64,000 nucleotides of DNA from Leuctra nigra. Lineage: Eukaryota; Arthropoda; Insecta; Plecoptera; Leuctridae. A model generated the notes under the pieces. The model ran no database searches. It was not told where the DNA came from and saw only the letters and a list, made by a program, of their open reading frames with translations. Position numbers and translations under genes: made by a program. The DNA lies in NCBI GenBank assembly GCA_934045905.1, contig OW203761.1:30616964-30680963 (forward strand), in the 5' to 3' direction. Numbering within the stretch: position 1 is the first letter of the stretch; the number at the start of each line of letters is the position of its first letter. Below, piece after piece: positions 35,301-42,423 of the stretch.

Positions 35301-38300
35301 CATGTGGTAAAATCTGAAACCATATTATGTCTTATAGAAACCCAATTGGCCCGGCAGGGCATTTTTTGAGTTTTTGATATAAAAGAATCGAATTTGAAGC
35401 TATTTTGGCATCCATTTCAAAGAAATTTAAAATTTGGGATATGCAATAATCTTGGGGAAACTTTAGACAAATGTGATATAATATGAATTTTGTCTTATAG
35501 AAACCCAATTGGCCCCGCAGGGCATTTTTTGAGTTTTTGATATAAAAGAATCGAATTTGAAGCTATTTTGGCATCCATTTCAAAGAAATTTAAAATTTGG
35601 GATATGCATTATGTATCCTGTGGAAACTTAAGACAAATGTAATATAATCTGAAACTATTTGATTTTAGAAACCCAATTGGCCCCGCAGGACATTTTTTGA
35701 GTCTTTGATACAAAATAATCGACTTTGAAGCTATGTTGCATCCATTTCAAAGAAATTTAAAACGTGTGATATGCAATATTCTTGGGAAAACATTAGACAA
35801 AATGCAATATAATCTGCAAATTTTGTTATTTTATCAAATCCCCAACGGCCCTGGCAGGGAATTTTTTGAATTTCTAGTAAAAGATAATGGATTATGAATT
35901 GATTTTTTAATTCCTTTGAAGAAGGTTGCAATACGCAACAAAACAGTGCTGAATATGTTTCTTTGTGTTTTGGTATCAAATAGTTCGTATTATTAATAAA
36001 TTGTATTCATTTGTGAATTTTCCTTCCGTTCCCACCAAAGATTTTCTTCGATTTTGCTAGTCACTTGGAATTTTCTGGTCCTGCTACAGAGTCTGAATTA
36101 ATCAACATTTTTCTTCGAGCGCAGCCAATCTTTTAGGAAGCAGAAAAAATCAAAACAATTGGATAATTTTTTTAGAAAAATTCTGGTGTTAATTAAGTGA
36201 AACAGCCAGTTAACAGCCGATAGAGCTGAAGGAGAGAGCATATTTTCTAAGCCGCCAATGTTAACAGTCCATTGCAGTGCGGCTTGGCCCGAACTTGAAG
36301 AACCGTTTGAGTAATCATCCTAGGTTTGAGCGGCCCTGACAGACGAGGTCCGATCATGTTATCACATCACAGTATACGATACAATACTCTAAGATAAGAA
36401 TACCTTGCAATTGAAGTAGATGGTGTGCTTAATGGGATGTGATCTACATTCTACGTAACATTGTAATTCTGGACTATGAATAAAGTAGAGATACTTTATG
36501 GAAGTCGACACCGGCCCTTTTCTACAGGTCGATCGGCCCATTTTGAACCGGCCCACCGGGCATTGCCCGGTTGCCCGGCGGCCCAGTCCAACACTGGTGG
36601 TACCCCAGATGTTACTCTTTTGAACCCATTTTGTGATAGTTGTATTTTGAATAACATTCTGTAATTTGACTATTATTTGTTTATGTGGAACTTTATCAAA
36701 TGCTTTTTCGAAATCCAGAAAAATTGCAGCTATTTTCTCCCCCCTGTCCAAAAGTGTCCGACAACTCCTGCACAAACCCCTGTTATTGTGTAGTGCATGA
36801 GTGTCTTCACTGACATGTACAGTCAGGGAAACTATGGTTCATACTCTGCCTCTCTCTGACCCATATCATAACATGTTTTTATATGGAGCAGAGAGAGATA
36901 GAGTATGAACCATATAGTTTCCTTGACTATACATACTCAATAATCAACCCCAAATTTAAAGGTCATGCAGAGGGTGTACGATGATCATTATGAAAATTAA
37001 AATGATCAACAAGGATGTGGTGAAGAGGACTGTGTAATGTAGGTAGTACCTAATCCGTTATCTCGATTCATTTGGAAATTACAGTGAGTTGTGCCAGAGC
37101 TTACTCGATCTATTTTTGTCACTTCCGCCACTCTTCAAGGTCATGTAGTATTACCTACCTACGAAACTTTGATGAGTGGTTTTGAAAATTTGGAAAAAAT
37201 TAATGAGCTTAAAATATAAAAATAGGTAAGTACAACAGAGCAAATTGTAAAAATTAGCAAAAATCATAGAGCAACGATTTGTTCAAAAATGGTTGATTTT
37301 AAATGGAATGACTCATTACAGAGTGATATTACTAGTTCGTTACTCAAACATGGTACCTACACACTGTCAATCAAGTAGGTACCCACTTTTTCGATCAGGA
37401 TGAGCGAATAACAGAGAGTCAAATCAGGTCACGTGACAGCTGTCAGCCAATGCGAGAGCTGCTTCTCCACTCTCCACTCTCGCAGAACGGTACAGTGTGT
37501 CCGCTGTCCGGTGTTTTACAAAATTTAGTACAAATGACATTACTGACCTTCATTACCCACAAAAAATTCCTTACAGAAATGCAACTAATGTTATGTTAGC
37601 CTAGAGGTAGGTAGTAGGTAGGTACCCAAGGAAGTGGGCACCCACAGTCCCCTAGACCTGTGCGACGGGTCTGGCTGACAATAGAGGGGACCTTGGTAGA
37701 TATTACTCTAGGTCTCTTTGACCTAGGCCTTGCCTATGATGAGAGCTCACAACAGAGATCTCATCATCCTGGCCTAGGTACAGTTCGTTTTTCCTATGCT
37801 TGAACTCTCTACATACCGAGACACCGTCAGTTGTTCTGTTAGGCCGAGAAAGACAACATTGCAAGGTTGGAAACATAGGAAAAACGAACTGTAGGTACAG
37901 TCTGTTTTTTTACTGTATGAACTCTCACCAGATGGAGCCACAGTCAGTTGTTCTGCTAAGCCGAGAAAGACTTCATTGCGCGCTCACCTTGCAATGTTGT
38001 CTTTCTCGGCCGTACAGAACAACTGACGGAGGCTCCGTCTGTTGAGAGTTCAAACAAAGAAAAAACGAACTGTAGGTAGGTACCTAGTAAAGATTACTTG
38101 CAATGACCATGCTCACTGATTAGTCAGTTCTACCTAGGTAGTTATACTTCCGACTACCCAGGCTATACGTTAGGTACCCTACTTATGTCCCACAATATGC
38201 TATAATGCTCATCTAGTGTTATGCATCTATCTCATCTATGCCAAACTTTATACCTATGGCCTTTAAACATTTGGTCTTAGCCTGAAAGGGGAACTAAGGA

Positions 38301-38453
38301 CCTATTTACTCTTTAGTCCTCTCTATATCCTACCTAAGGTAGGTAGGTAGGTAGTAGGTAGGTAGGTTAGTAGGTAGATTGAGTTCATTTCATACCTGTA
38401 GCAGAACCTATGGAGGAGAGGCTCGACGACATTCCCCTATTAGTGTTATCCAT
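17319..38453 (-). CDS. CYB5R4: Cytochrome b5 reductase 4 / NCB5OR, complete, 8 coding exons
   Basis: Complement join, 5' to 3': 38453-38396, 22631-22461, 21813-21713, 21183-20583, 19433-19133, 18170-18081, 17716-17549, 17373-17319. Total 1545 nt, 514 aa, close to human CYB5R4 (521 aa). It is a soluble NAD(P)H-dependent flavohaem reductase linked in mammals to ER redox and fatty-acid metabolism. Domains: cytochrome b5 (about 45-125; EFHPGG and EVHAYVNY put haem ligands at His89 and His112, the numbers reported for the mammalian protein), CS domain (about 165-265), and FAD/NADH reductase (about 280-514; RMYTPV, AAGTGITPM, CVCGP). Every junction is phase-compatible. The 15.8-kb first intron holds most of the mobile DNA in the window. 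Confidence 0.93.
17549..17716 (-). CDS. CYB5R4: CYB5R4 exon 7
   Basis: Encodes FSVQHVLSEPDADWKGPSGR and, further on, DYICVCGPTIFTQITRE, with the conserved CGP of the NADH-binding lobe. Acceptor GCTCCAG, donor AGAGA|GTAAGT. Confidence 0.9.
17717..18080. other. CYB5R4 intron 6
   Basis: AT-rich intron of 364 bp with an (AAATGTA)-type patch at about 17805-17825. No element recognised. Confidence 0.6.
18081..18170 (-). CDS. CYB5R4: CYB5R4 exon 6
   Basis: Encodes KSVRLLFFNRRTKDILWKDQ and LDAVTKSDE, matching the family stretch LMFFNKTEDDIIW. Acceptor TTTTTGTTACAG, donor GAAAG|GTGAGT. It is missed by ORF scanning because of its size. Confidence 0.9.
18277..18348 (-). tRNA. tRNA-like gene, anticodon position GGC (Ala-like), left arm
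   Basis: A cloverleaf folds: acceptor GATCGGG with GGTTCGGTC side, D-arm GCTC/GAGC, anticodon stem CTCGC/GTGAG with loop CCGGCAA, T-loop TTCGAGC. A box TAGCTCAGTTGG and B box GGTTCGAGCCT are intact. Position 33 is C rather than U, and the T-stem has a mismatch, so a tRNA-derived SINE or pseudogene is more likely than a working tRNA. Confidence 0.4.
18785..18856 (+). tRNA. tRNA-like gene, anticodon position GGC (Ala-like), right arm
   Basis: Same gene as the left-arm copy but better preserved: anticodon stem CTCGC/GCGAG and T-stem CCGGG/CCTGG both pair. A box TAGCTCAGTTGG, B box GGTTCGAGCCC. C at position 33 is atypical. It could be transcribed by Pol III, but whether it is a functional tRNA is doubtful. 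Confidence 0.45.
19133..19433 (-). CDS. CYB5R4: CYB5R4 exon 5 (FAD site, NADH Gly motif)
   Basis: Encodes DVIRMYTPVP (RxYT FAD motif), CLMVKRYPAGAVSP, LRPGDSLQCSGPEGKF and LIAAGTGITPMYG (nicotinamide-nucleotide Gly motif). Acceptor GTTTGCAG, donor CGATG|GTAAGT. Confidence 0.93.
19618..20387 (+). mobile_element. TA-element copy 3 (770 bp) in CYB5R4 intron 4
   Basis: Starts GGAAAACGCTCAGAATAAC, ends CGCTTCGCTCGCTCAAT, TA at 19616-19617 and 20388-20389. It lacks the middle of copy 2 but contains the block around ATTTCAGCTCGATC twice (about 20080 and 20270), so it is internally rearranged. Confidence 0.8.
20583..21183 (-). CDS. CYB5R4: CYB5R4 exon 4 (second haem ligand, CS domain, start of FAD domain)
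   Basis: Begins VHAYVNYTSLLQKCIVG with the second haem His. A Pro/Thr-rich linker (PDAPKPGSVFKTPAPP) leads to the CS domain (LDWYQTEDTIHIVFYTKI to VENVQWIKYG). The exon ends in the reductase domain at PIGHHILVHFNDD. Acceptor TCTTCACAG, donor GATGATG|GTAGGT. Confidence 0.93.
21184..21712. other. CYB5R4 intron 3
   Basis: About 530 bp of AT-rich intron. No element or exon recognised. Confidence 0.6.
21713..21813 (-). CDS. CYB5R4: CYB5R4 exon 3 (haem-binding)
   Basis: Encodes VVFNVTAYMEFHPGGPGQL and KGAGKDATVIFDE. HPGG carries the first axial haem ligand. Acceptor TATTTAAG, donor GATGAG|GTAAAA. Confidence 0.93.
21814..22460. other. CYB5R4 intron 2
   Basis: About 650 bp. It contains a short inverted pair (AAAACTTGAAAAGTTAAGATC and its near complement, about 22064-22110). 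No exon. Confidence 0.55.
22461..22631 (-). CDS. CYB5R4: CYB5R4 exon 2
   Basis: Encodes SKVALKPGRSLMDWIRL, the signature leader of NCB5OR, then the start of the b5 domain (TPDQLAQHNKETDCWLAIRG). Acceptor GTTGCAG, donor CAGAG|GTAGGA. Confidence 0.93.
22805..22955. mobile_element. Partial copy of the GGGGCTGTGC MITE family
   Basis: GGGGGCTGTGCAAAAAGGAC at about 22804 and a CACTGTGTCACATTGT-like interior match the complete element at 39386-39745. The right end is not found. It borders C and G homopolymers (G run 22738-22757, C run 22929-22951). Confidence 0.5.
23438..23669. mobile_element. hAT-type MITE, 232 bp, 8-bp TSD
   Basis: Terminal inverted repeat CAGGCGCGTAGGAA at both ends. The 8-bp duplication TAAATAAC is at 23430-23437 and 23670-23677. 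The interior has GGGGGCGAAGCCCCC and long G/C runs. A related copy in the opposite orientation is at 30566-30941. 8-bp duplications are the hAT hallmark. Confidence 0.85.
23824..24490. repeat. Inverted-repeat bounded segment in CYB5R4 intron 1
   Basis: GCGTTTTCGACTGGCC near 23825 is matched by GGCCAGTCGAAAACGC near 24475. The interior is non-coding, and part of it (23935-24060) resembles 9530-9670. Probably a degenerate DNA transposon; no clear target duplication. Confidence 0.45.
24491..26271. other. CYB5R4 intron 1, non-coding stretch
   Basis: No supported exon. An ORF on the minus strand at 24757-25098 has no recognisable domain. CTACGTTCCAATTTTT near 25202 and AATTTGGAACGC near 25471 form a weak inverted pair, perhaps an old MITE. 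Confidence 0.45.
26272..26839. mobile_element. hAT-type element, 568 bp, 8-bp TSD
   Basis: Ends CAGAGATGGGCAAAGATAC and its complement. Duplication CTCACGTA at 26264-26271 and 26840-26847. Much of the element is self-complementary GATACTTTGATA / AGTATCAAA text, so it folds along most of its length. Confidence 0.85.
26848..27495. other. CYB5R4 intron 1, non-coding
   Basis: No coding signal. Includes a CG-richer patch (about 27115-27200) and TAGG/CCTA microsatellite-like text near 27400. Confidence 0.5.
28081..28349 (+). pseudogene. Decayed THAP-type zinc-finger segment
   Basis: One frame reads SVYECNNNL and another SVSFHRLPS with QRQWLHYTKS, ending in NLCRVNLHKS. This resembles the THAP pattern C-x2-C, FHxFP, RxxW, C-x2-H in order, but several frames are needed and key positions are degraded. 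THAP domains bind DNA in P-element transposases and in derived host proteins. The relict supports a P-like or other THAP-bearing source for the surrounding element; this is inference. Confidence 0.45.
29091..29199. mobile_element. 109-bp MITE, first of a tandem pair
   Basis: Ends GGGGCCTCATTCACAAA and TTTGTGAATGAGGCCCC. It is followed after one base by a second, nearly identical copy. Confidence 0.75.
29201..29309. mobile_element. 109-bp MITE, second of a tandem pair
   Basis: Same ends as the preceding copy, with a few substitutions (TGTGGCCCC at the right end). Tandem placement with one intervening base suggests unequal exchange or self-insertion rather than two chance insertions. Confidence 0.75.
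30306..31319. mobile_element. hAT-type element, 1014 bp, 8-bp TSD, with nested MITE
   Basis: Ends CAGAGATGGGCAGTATC and GGTATTTTGCCCATCTCTG. Duplication GACTGAAT at 30298-30305 and 31320-31327. The outer ends share CAGAGATGGGCA with 26272-26839, so they are related. It contains the separate MITE 30566-30941. Confidence 0.85.
30566..30941. mobile_element. hAT-type MITE, 376 bp, nested
   Basis: Same family as 23438-23669 (ends CAGGCGCGTAGGAA) in the opposite internal orientation. Flanks TGTGATGC (30558-30565) and TGTGATGT (30942-30949), 7 of 8 identical. AAACGCCCTG-type text repeats inside. Confidence 0.8.
31690..32131 (-). pseudogene. LINE-C C-terminal part
   Basis: Reads LGRVKSFRVERNEQGIVEKL, then MVEELGWENLGERRKNERL and WTGWEEL; such a terminal block follows the RT thumb in CR1-group LINEs. 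The text joins RRV at 33984 once the 1848-bp element is removed, as Arg-Arg-Val-Leu-Gly. Confidence 0.75.
32138..32632. repeat. AAGATCTTG minisatellite array, left
   Basis: About 40 short units of AAGATCTTGCC/AAGATCTTACC/AAGATCTTGGT type with 10-11-bp spacing. Each unit core AAGATCTT is a palindrome. Confidence 0.9.
33576..33646 (+). repeat. tRNA-like SINE head
   Basis: GCACCGGTGGCCTACTCGG followed by a CTCG...CGAG anticodon-like stem and GCAGGTTCAAAACA as a degraded B box. Not a functional tRNA. Confidence 0.5.
33787..33972. repeat. AAGATCTTG minisatellite array, right
   Basis: Same units as the left array. It ends in the right terminal repeat of the 1848-bp element. Confidence 0.9.
33984..34519 (-). 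pseudogene. LINE-C RT palm end and thumb
   Basis: From the minus strand: VPQGSVLGPLLFNIFINNL, KIRLFADDC (catalytic Asp pair), then YEVDAYKYLGIHIHKNLGW, KKLTNKGIKALNFVMRQL and, after a frameshift, MIEYAGSVWDPYNENLIKEV, ending AARRV. Typical LINE RT order. Confidence 0.8.
34520..36596. mobile_element. hAT-type element, 2077 bp, 8-bp TSD, with tandem array
   Basis: Ends CAGTGTCGGACTGGG and CCCAGTCCAACACTG. Duplication GTGGTACC at 34512-34519 and 36597-36604. It is inserted in the conserved SGVPQGS codons of LINE-C. No transposase frame. About 1.2 kb of the interior is a tandem array. Confidence 0.85.
34719..35900. repeat. Eight tandem units of about 132-168 bp
   Basis: The landmark GGCCCCGCAGGGCATTTTTT and variants begins units at 34719, 34887, 35048, 35180, 35348, 35511, 35679 and 35847. 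Spacings are 168, 161, 132, 168, 163, 168 and 168 bp. Units share GAATCGAATTTGAAGC and GGGATATGCA blocks. Confidence 0.9.
36605..36810 (-). pseudogene. LINE-C RT finger/palm fragment
   Basis: Reads RTLLDRGEKIAAIFLDFEKA and DKVPHKQIIVKLQ, the RT region holding the first catalytic Asp (FLDFEKAFD). The upstream RT fingers and endonuclease are absent, consistent with 5' truncation. Confidence 0.75.
36817..36932. mobile_element. 116-bp foldback MITE
   Basis: GTACAGTCAGGGAAACTATG and its near complement at the right end, with GGTTCATACTCT and CTCTCTCTG also paired. Loop about 25 bp. Confidence 0.7.
36933..37780. other. CYB5R4 intron 1, non-coding
   Basis: No exon recognised. GGTAGGTA / TACCTACC microsatellite-like text is frequent. 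Confidence 0.5.
37781..37891. mobile_element. Short TA-flanked MITE, copy 1 of adjacent pair
   Basis: Ends CAGTTCGTTTTTCC and GGAAAAACGAACTG with TA on both sides. The interior has GCCGAGAAAGACAACATTGC. Confidence 0.7.
37898..38072. mobile_element. Short TA-flanked MITE, copy 2 of adjacent pair
   Basis: Begins CAGTCTGTTTTTTT, ends AAAAAACGAACTG, again TA-flanked. It shares the GCCGAGAAAGAC block in both orientations, so it is the longer foldback form of the same family. Confidence 0.7.
38336..38376. repeat. (GGTA)n microsatellite
   Basis: GGTAGGTAGGTAGTAGGTAG just 3' of the first CYB5R4 donor. Similar text occurs at about 38930-39000 and 57155-57175. Confidence 0.85.
38396..38453 (-). CDS. 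CYB5R4: CYB5R4 exon 1 (start codon)
   Basis: The ATG at 38453 begins MDNTNRGMSSSLSSIGSAT, a short polar leader like that of other NCB5OR proteins. The donor is ACAG|GTATGA in phase 1, which joins the next exon as Ala-Thr-Gly-Ser-Asn. This exon is too short to appear as an ORF and is placed by phase, leader style and distance to the divergent gene. Confidence 0.75.
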
Positions 38454-38844
38454 TGAACCCACTGATATTATAGTATCTGTTTTAAACGGCAAATATACGC
38501 ATTCGCATTCCCTACATAATAATATGTAAAATTTCTGAACAATGCATCAATAACCTCACTCACTCACACACACACTGACACAACACACACCAACAGCTGA
38601 CAGCGCTGTCGCTAGCTTGCACTTCTACCAACGTTTTAAACTTTGGAAACCATATTTTATTACTGTAATATTATCAGATTTTAGTAATATTTCAGTTTAA
38701 ATGTTGGCTACTTGTTTTGAATGAGATTGAGAATGTTATTGTCTCTAAACGTCAAATACGCAAAACTATGAAACCATGAAGAAATAATCTAAATAATGCT
38801 GTCGAGGAGGTGTTAAAAACAAAGGTATCGGGCTATTTTATCAA
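38454..38844. promoter_or_regulatory. Probable bidirectional promoter region, CYB5R4 / SENP8
   Basis: The start codon of CYB5R4 (minus) is at 38453 and SENP8 (plus) lies to the right. The stretch contains a CA-rich run (about 38565-38595) and the palindrome GACAGCGCTGTC. A candidate SENP8 5' UTR exon ends TTTATCAA|GTAAGT at 38844, which would splice to the acceptor at 40301. No TATA box is evident. Inference from layout and splice signals only. Confidence 0.35.
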
Positions 38845-39031
38845 GTAAGTGATTTTTGTGTTTTTAACTTTTTCAGTATTAGTACCTAGTAGGAGATTGA
38901 ACCCCTAGGTAAATACCTACTACTACCTAGGTACTAGGTAGGTAGTAGTAGGTAGTAGGTAGGTACCTATAGTAGGTACCTACCTACCTAGTAGGCTAGC
39001 TCTACCTAGGTAATATGTAGGTACCTCCTTA

Positions 39032-39214
39032 AGGCCGATGCACAATTGACGCGAACGCAACGACGCAAACGCGAATAGTTCAAGAATGCCTATTCAATGA
39101 TGTTCAGGATTGACGCGAACGCGAGACGCAAAGAGTTGAACATGGTTCTAGTTTTGCGTTCGCGTTCGCGTCGTCGCATCGCGTCTTGCGTTCGCGTCAA
39201 TTGTGCATCGGCCT
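39032..39214. mobile_element. PIF/Harbinger-like MITE, 183 bp, TTA TSD
   Basis: Ends AGGCCGATGCACAATTGACG and complement. TTA at 39029-39031 and 39215-39217. The interior is CG-rich GACGCGAACGC text, unusual for this window. Confidence 0.8.
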
Positions 39215-39385
39215 TTAGTACCTACCTATACTTAAGAATTATCTATAGGTACGTATCTACTTGGTCATAATTTGTACTGAGGGACACTTGCTGATGAGTT
39301 TCCTTACAGGTGGAAAATTATAGTAAAAATAAAATATAATGGATGCATTCCTTTTTCTTTTTGATCTCAACTGAGCCATTCGTAG

Positions 39386-39745
39386 GGGGCTGTGCATAAA
39401 GGACGTCACGCTAAAAATGGGATATTTTGACACCCCCCCCTCCCCCCTGTCACGTTGTGTCACACTTTTCGAGACCCCCCCCCCCCCTAAAAGGACGTCA
39501 CAAATCTGTCTCTACCCCCCCTTAAATAGAATATTTTTTACTGTAAAATGTATCGGAACTTTTCATTTTTAGCGAAATTTCCGGTCCCGACATATCAACT
39601 GAAATTTAAAATGTTTGAAAATATCTATATCAAAAGGTGACGTCCTACTGCCTCCAGTACCCCCCCTCCCCCCTGTCACACTGTGTCCCATACTGGTGCA
39701 CCCCCCCTCCCCCCCTGAAGCGTGACGTCCTTTATGCACAGCCCC
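39386..39745. mobile_element. GGGGCTGTGC MITE, 360 bp, TAG flanks
   Basis: Ends GGGGCTGTGCATAAAGGAC and complement. TAG at 39383-39385 and 39746-39748 (TAG could also be TA plus chance). The interior is C-run rich. Related fragments are at 22805 and 52440. Confidence 0.75.
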
Positions 39746-40301
39746 TAGGTAGGTAGGTACTACCTACTACAAAGACCTACTAGGTCCTCAGTATTCTATT
39801 AATCTGTCCCCAGTAAATAAATGATTGCGATTGCGACCGTCAAGCTCAAGAGGACCAACCTTTCTCTCCGATCTCTGCCAGTTGAGGCGGGCTTGAGTAA
39901 GTGGGTCGGCTCAGCCCGAAAATCCATTCCATAAAGGCATTGAATATTAAATCCTTATTAATAGTGAGATCAGCCATGATCGGGCTAGCCCACATCTGGT
40001 CGTTGCCGGTAGAAAGGGAATGCACCATCTACCTACATGCCATTAGCCATCCCCTACAATTTTGCCATTGACAAAGCTGAGTTACCTGCTTACGTCCCCT
40101 ATTGAAATTTTTACAATCTGTGAACTGAGCTAGTGAGCCTGCCACATGCCACTCTGTGTGTACCTAATGTCAAAGAGAAAATGATGCCTATCCTCGGTGC
40201 CTATACCAGAATAACAATTAATAATTAATATATTTAAAACATTAATCTTAGAACTGCTGTTTTCTCAATCCTAAATCTACCCCTGTCTTCTATTGTTTCA
40301 G
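39746..40301. other. Upstream region / probable 5' UTR intron of SENP8
   Basis: No coding exon recognised. It ends at the acceptor TCTATTGTTTCAG (40300-40301). Confidence 0.45.
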
Positions 40302-40337
40302 AATAAGGAGTGCAGAATAGTCTAGCACTATTGCAAG

Positions 40338-40364
40338 ATGCTGAACATCCTGAAGGAAGTGTAG
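40338..40364 (+). promoter_or_regulatory. uORF upstream of SENP8
   Basis: ATG CTG AAC ... GTG TAG, eight codons, 3' of the acceptor at 40301. It would precede both possible SENP8 starts if the mRNA begins upstream. Confidence 0.4.
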
Positions 40365-40411
40365 TATTAGTAAACCGAATGCTCCATCAGCAGACAGTCA
40401 AAATTACAGCA

Positions 40412-41053
40412 ATGTCTGACGAGAGTGACGTTGTGCTTAATTTTCATGATACTTTATTACATCAATCAGACGTTGATTTACTAAAAGGTACGAATTGGTT
40501 GAATGACAACGTAATTAGTTTTTACTTTGAATATCTTCAGAGAGTCATGTATCGGGGTCGTAGTGAAATCTTGTTTATTAGCCCCGAGGTAACTCAGTGC
40601 CTTAAAATTAGCCCGATTGAGGACTTGGGGATTTTTTTAAATCCGTTACGTTTCAATGAACACCGGTTTGTGTTTCTTGCTGTGAACGACAACAGGTTGT
40701 TAGATGCACCTGGTGGTATGCACTGGAGTTTGCTGGTATACAGCAGTCCAGAACACAAATTCTTTCACTTTGATTCGTTACATGGGTCAAATCACAATGA
40801 AGCGTGGATGTTGGCATCTAATTTGTTGAAATACACATCTGCAACTGGCCACGAGGACTTCAAGGAGGTGACTACTTTGCAGCAAGACAATAACTATGAC
40901 TGTGGCATCTACGTGCTCTGCAACACGGACCATGTGTCGAGATACTGTATCAAGGAGGGAAGAGTTCAAGGATGTGGCATGGTGGAGTATTTCCATTGCT
41001 CAGAGAAACGGAAACAAGTACTTACATTAATTAAAACTTTGGGTGAATCTTAA
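40412..41053 (+). CDS. SENP8: NEDD8-specific protease SENP8/DEN1, single coding exon
   Basis: A C48-family cysteine protease of 213 aa that matures NEDD8 and removes it from substrates (deneddylase). The catalytic set is visible: His104 (GGMHWSLLVY), Asp121 (FFHFDSLHGSN), Gln158 (TLQQDNNYDC) and Cys164 (YDCGIYVLC). Substrate-site signatures WLNDNVISFYFEYL and ISPEVTQ match the SENP8 subgroup. I chose ATG 40412 because it gives the length of human SENP8 (212 aa). An in-frame ATG at 40379 would add 11 residues. A short out-of-frame uORF begins at 40338. The coding part has no intron, as in mammals. It diverges from CYB5R4. Confidence 0.92.
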   Translation: MSDESDVVLNFHDTLLHQSDVDLLKGTNWLNDNVISFYFEYLQRVMYRGRSEILFISPEVTQCLKISPIEDLGIFLNPLRFNEHRFVFLAVNDNRLLDAPGGMHWSLLVYSSPEHKFFHFDSLHGSNHNEAWMLASNLLKYTSATGHEDFKEVTTLQQDNNYDCGIYVLCNTDHVSRYCIKEGRVQGCGMVEYFHCSEKRKQVLTLIKTLGES

Positions 41054-42423
41054 TAACCTGACATAATTTTAGCTGTAACTTTTTAACGATGATGTTAATC
41101 TTATTGTTCTTTTAACAAAAAATATTTAAGTTTTTATGTAGTATTCAATTAAATTATATTAGGTATAATTTATAATGAATAATTAAATGAAATAACCTAC
41201 TGTATCTGTACTTGCACCAATTCCTGTAAATTTTGATGCCATACTCCTTGATAAAAAAATAGACCAATTCATAAATTACCTGGACCTTAGACACTTTATT
41301 ATAATTTAATATGATAATATGTAAGGGTGCTACTGGTGGTATTGGTTTCTAAGAAAATTCACATAAACTTTGTTAGTTTAGATGTATTGTATCAATGATG
41401 AACTTTACAAAAAATAGGTAGAAGACATCAATAGAACTGCAAAATCAAACTTCATTTTAAGTTCGAAGCCACCCAGATAATTTCGGAATTGCTATATAGC
41501 ACACGTTCAGATCTTCTATGATACACAACCATGAATAAAGTCGAAAAATTTGCAAAAAAATTAAACAACTAATCAAGAAGAAATACTTGCCTGCATTTTT
41601 ATTGCTTAGTACTCTAACTGTCAATCTATTTGTAGAACCAAAATGTAAGCTATCATAGGTTACAATCAGCCCGCATGTGATGTAACATACCAAAGAGTTA
41701 AGAAAGACAAGGAATTACTTTCAGGGGGTATTGAAGAGTTGAAGTAGAATATGAGATTCTCCAATCATAAGTCTCTGTAAATTCATTACAATTATGCACG
41801 CACTGGTATAAACAAGCCTTTTTGAATGTAAGAAAAGAGTTAGGAGCAGGTAAATAAATATCATTTCCGCGGGCGTGGTCGAGAGCCATGCCGTCTGGTA
41901 CTCCCTATATTGAAGCGAGGTTTCCGCGTACCTACCTACCTACGTAGGAACTAGATGAACCAAATTTAATCGGATTCGTATACCATTCGTGTCGATTCCT
42001 AGAAAATACTAATCCTAACTAAAAGAATACTAAAGGTAGCATCTAAAAAATTCTAATAAGCTTTGTTCTGAGATCTAATTATTACGAGACTTCCCTAGAT
42101 ATACCTAATAAAGTTTGCTTACTGGAACAAATCACATGAAAAAACACATCAATTGAATTGCATGCTAACTCTGCTTATAAAATACAAGGACATTATAAAT
42201 CAGACTGAAGGATTGATATTGAGCAAAAACAAAATCTTGTAATAAGGAATGCCAAGCTCGCCGAACGTTGGTGCCGAGTTAAAGGTCGGTGCTACTACGA
42301 GTTATTTAGATATGTCCATGCTAACTAGCACCGTGCTATCATTTGGCGATATTAGGTAAGGGTCCAGAGCTCACTTGACTAGATAGTTAAGTATAATCTA
42401 GTTATAATGAGGTCTATACATCC
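41054..42423. other. 3' UTR of SENP8 and intergenic
   Basis: AT-rich, no exon. The first ~150 bp are probably SENP8 3' UTR. GTACCTACCTACCTACG repeats near 41930. Confidence 0.5.

Larger units (their letters stand above)
31690..36810 (-). mobile_element. LINE-C, 5'-truncated CR1/Jockey-group LINE, twice interrupted
   Basis: On the minus strand, coding text runs 36810-36605, 34519-33984, 32131-31690. It holds RT motifs FLDFEKAFDKVPHKQ, GVPQGSVLGPLLFNIFINNL and LFADDC, then YKYLGIHIHKNLGW, IEYAGSVWDPYN and a C-terminal MVEELGWENLGERRK. The gaps are two DNA elements with target duplications. Frames are broken in places, so it is dead. Its 5' half is missing. Confidence 0.8.

Noticed and set aside
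39846..40028. Possible exon on the minus strand (MVHSLSTGNDQ...)
   Set aside because: No domain and no convincing splice sites; it may be part of an unrecognised repeat.
40310..40378. SENP8 start at 40310
   Set aside because: The codon there is GTG right after a splice acceptor; family length and ATG context favour 40412.
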